The position numbers and the translations under genes were made by a program. A DNA stretch of 64,000 bases from Nitronereus sp964503895 (GTDB lineage: Bacteria > Nitrospirota > Nitrospiria > Nitrospirales > UBA8639), in assembly GCA_964503895.1 (NCBI GenBank), contig CAZDCF010000001.1, positions 1 to 64,000 on the forward strand, in the 5' to 3' direction. The notes beneath the pieces were generated by a model. The model saw only the letters and a program-made list of their open reading frames with translations. It was not told the DNA's origin and did no database searches. Below, piece after piece: positions 62,777 to 64,000 of this stretch; within the stretch, counting starts at the first letter, position 1, and every line of letters begins with the position of its first letter.

Positions 62777-63781
62777 ATGGAAGTTTGGATTCTTCTCATT
62801 GGGCTGCTAGTGATTTTGGTTGGTGCGGAGACATTCACCAATGCGTTGGAACACCTAGGTGAACGCCTTGGCATCTCCGAAGGGGTGACAGGGTCGATTT
62901 TTGCGGCTGTGGGAACTGCGTTGCCGGAGGCTATGGTTCCGGTCGTGGCGGTTTTGGCGAGTTCCGCGAGCCTTGAAACACGTCATGATGTTGGAGTAGG
63001 GGCGATTTTGGGTGCCCCCCTCATGCTCTCGACCTTAACCCTCTTTTTAATGGGAATGTTTGCAGCTAGTAGTCGAGGGTGGAACAGCTTTTTTCGTCCG
63101 GAGCCCACTGGGTTGCAACGAGACATAAACTGGTTTTTGTTTGCGTTTCTATTGGCAACTATTGCGGTTTTCGTTCCGGTGGAGTGGAGAGTGACAAGGG
63201 TCACCTTAGCTCTCGGGCTTATCTTGAGTTATATGATATATCTTGCGCTGACAATTCGGGCTTCTCGGGAGTTGGTAAACCAAGGCCATGGAACAGAAGC
63301 TGAACACCCACTTTTTCTGGCTCGGCTTCGTTTGCCTGAAAATCTTGGCACTATCACGATTCAATTGTTGTTGGGGCTAGGTCTGATTGTTGGGGGCGCG
63401 AAAGGGTTTGTGATCGGAGTGGAACATTTGGCCACCTGGTTGGGAATTTCAACCTTAGCCTTATCCCTGTTGATTGTGCCGGTAGCAACGGAGTTGCCAG
63501 AGAAGGTTAATAGTATTATTTGGATTCGTCGTGGTCGTGATACCTTGGCATTTGGAAACATCACCGGAGCCATGGTGTTTCAAGGTAGCCTTCTTCCAGC
63601 TCTTGGCGTGATGCTCACACCGTGGGTTCCGCGGAAAGAAGTCCTTCTTGGTATGGGGCTGACCTTTTTGGCTACGACTTATTTGCTATTTTTTGCCAAA
63701 AGACAAAGGATGAAACCCTACCATGTTTTTTTCAATGGTTTGTGTTATCTGGCCTTTGTCATCCTAATCACTGTTTTATAA
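62777..63781 (+). CDS. sodium/calcium exchanger-family membrane transporter
   Basis: This 334-residue inner-membrane protein has about ten membrane segments in two halves. Each half contains an alpha repeat of the Ca/cation antiporter superfamily: VTGSIFAAVGTALPEAMVP near residue 36-54, and LLIVPVATELPEKVN near residue 233-247. These hold the conserved Glu residues that bind the cation. It is likely a Ca or other cation antiporter. The ATG at 62777 follows AAGGG; a TTG at 62765 would make four extra residues. Confidence 0.88.
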   Translation: MEVWILLIGLLVILVGAETFTNALEHLGERLGISEGVTGSIFAAVGTALPEAMVPVVAVLASSASLETRHDVGVGAILGAPLMLSTLTLFLMGMFAASSRGWNSFFRPEPTGLQRDINWFLFAFLLATIAVFVPVEWRVTRVTLALGLILSYMIYLALTIRASRELVNQGHGTEAEHPLFLARLRLPENLGTITIQLLLGLGLIVGGAKGFVIGVEHLATWLGISTLALSLLIVPVATELPEKVNSIIWIRRGRDTLAFGNITGAMVFQGSLLPALGVMLTPWVPRKEVLLGMGLTFLATTYLLFFAKRQRMKPYHVFFNGLCYLAFVILITVL

Positions 63782-63801
63782 ATCAATTTTGTAGATTTCA
63801 G

Positions 63802-64000
63802 ATGTCTAAACCCCGCGTTCTGCTGACAAGGCAAATACCTGAGTCTGCATTTAGTGTAGTACGAGAATGTGCTGATATCGATATATGGCAAGAAAACGTA
63901 CCCATTCCTCGGGATGTATTTCTGGAAAAAGTGAGAGATATTGAAGGTCTCTATTGCCTGCTAACTGATACAGTTGATGAAGAATTATTGGCACAAGCTC
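63802..64000 (+). CDS. D-2-hydroxyacid dehydrogenase (N-terminal part; runs off the window)
   Basis: A frame from the ATG at 63802 is open to the window end. The visible 66 residues (MSKPRVLLTRQIPESAFSVV, ending VDEELLAQA) match the N-terminal substrate domain of glyoxylate/hydroxypyruvate or phosphoglycerate dehydrogenase-like proteins. The pattern LYCLLTDTVDEELL corresponds to the usual GL.cl.td.id.e.l. motif. The NAD-binding domain is not visible, so the assignment to glyoxylate reductase is only likely. Confidence 0.8.
   Translation, partial: MSKPRVLLTRQIPESAFSVVRECADIDIWQENVPIPRDVFLEKVRDIEGLYCLLTDTVDEELLAQA

Overview
The window is a 64 kb piece of a bacterial chromosome. It is densely coded, with genes on both strands, and is dominated by housekeeping functions. 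By eye the base composition is moderate (roughly mid-to-high 40s percent GC). I saw no insertion sequence, prophage, CRISPR array, rRNA operon or plasmid gene. Tentatively this is a Nitrospirota-type genome. The inference rests on the mix of genes (rplI-glyA-nrdR, addBA, a SWIM/SNF2 helicase, a lysine-rich histone H1-like protein, a MEMO-family protein, many unknown secreted proteins with Gram-negative-type signals). No marker gene proves it.

Layout. 1-4.8 kb: the end of an unknown gene, a short-chain dehydrogenase, an unknown exported protein, tRNA-Leu(CAG), and a two-gene unit made of a degenerate SF1 helicase-like protein and a small exported Cys-containing protein. 4.9-7.4 kb: rplI, glyA and nrdR behind a very good sigma70 promoter. 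7.5-17.3 kb: one same-strand run holding a soluble Rossmann-fused histidine kinase, its NarL-type regulator, a thioredoxin-fold protein, a zinc-ribbon protein, the AddB/AddA recombination nuclease and a TPR lipoprotein. Then lgt (convergent) and a large SNF2 helicase. 22.6-30.2 kb: the Mrp ATPase, a Rieske ferredoxin and a complete five-gene peptide ABC importer.

30.5-37.2 kb: a MEMO-family protein with an extra N-terminal domain, a cyclophilin, a frameshifted MFS transporter, a bipolar histone-like protein, a 1-Cys peroxiredoxin and an exported pentapeptide-like protein. 37.2-42.3 kb: scpA-scpB, a fused FAD/Fe-S dehydrogenase and a MoaD/ThiS-like small protein. 42.3-50.2 kb: dnaE-accA, a monoheme cytochrome c with tandem terminators, a J-domain protein, a Spx/ArsC-like protein, a zinc-ribbon protein and NAD kinase. 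50.4-60.6 kb: clpC with terminator, tsaD-hflX, nth-yicC-gmk-rpoZ-coaBC, tRNA-Ser(CGA) and tadA. 60.9-64 kb: a SprT-like metallopeptidase, a TPR protein, a 50-residue membrane protein, a cation/Ca exchanger-type transporter and the start of a 2-hydroxyacid dehydrogenase.

No defence island or biosynthetic cluster was found. The best candidates for something new are: the cytoplasmic Rossmann-histidine kinase system and its redox-protein neighbours; the motif-less SF1 helicase coupled to an exported protein; the PqqD-like/MEMO fusion that lacks a metal-ligand His; the self-neutralising histone-like protein; and an hflX gene whose only well-placed start codon is ATC.
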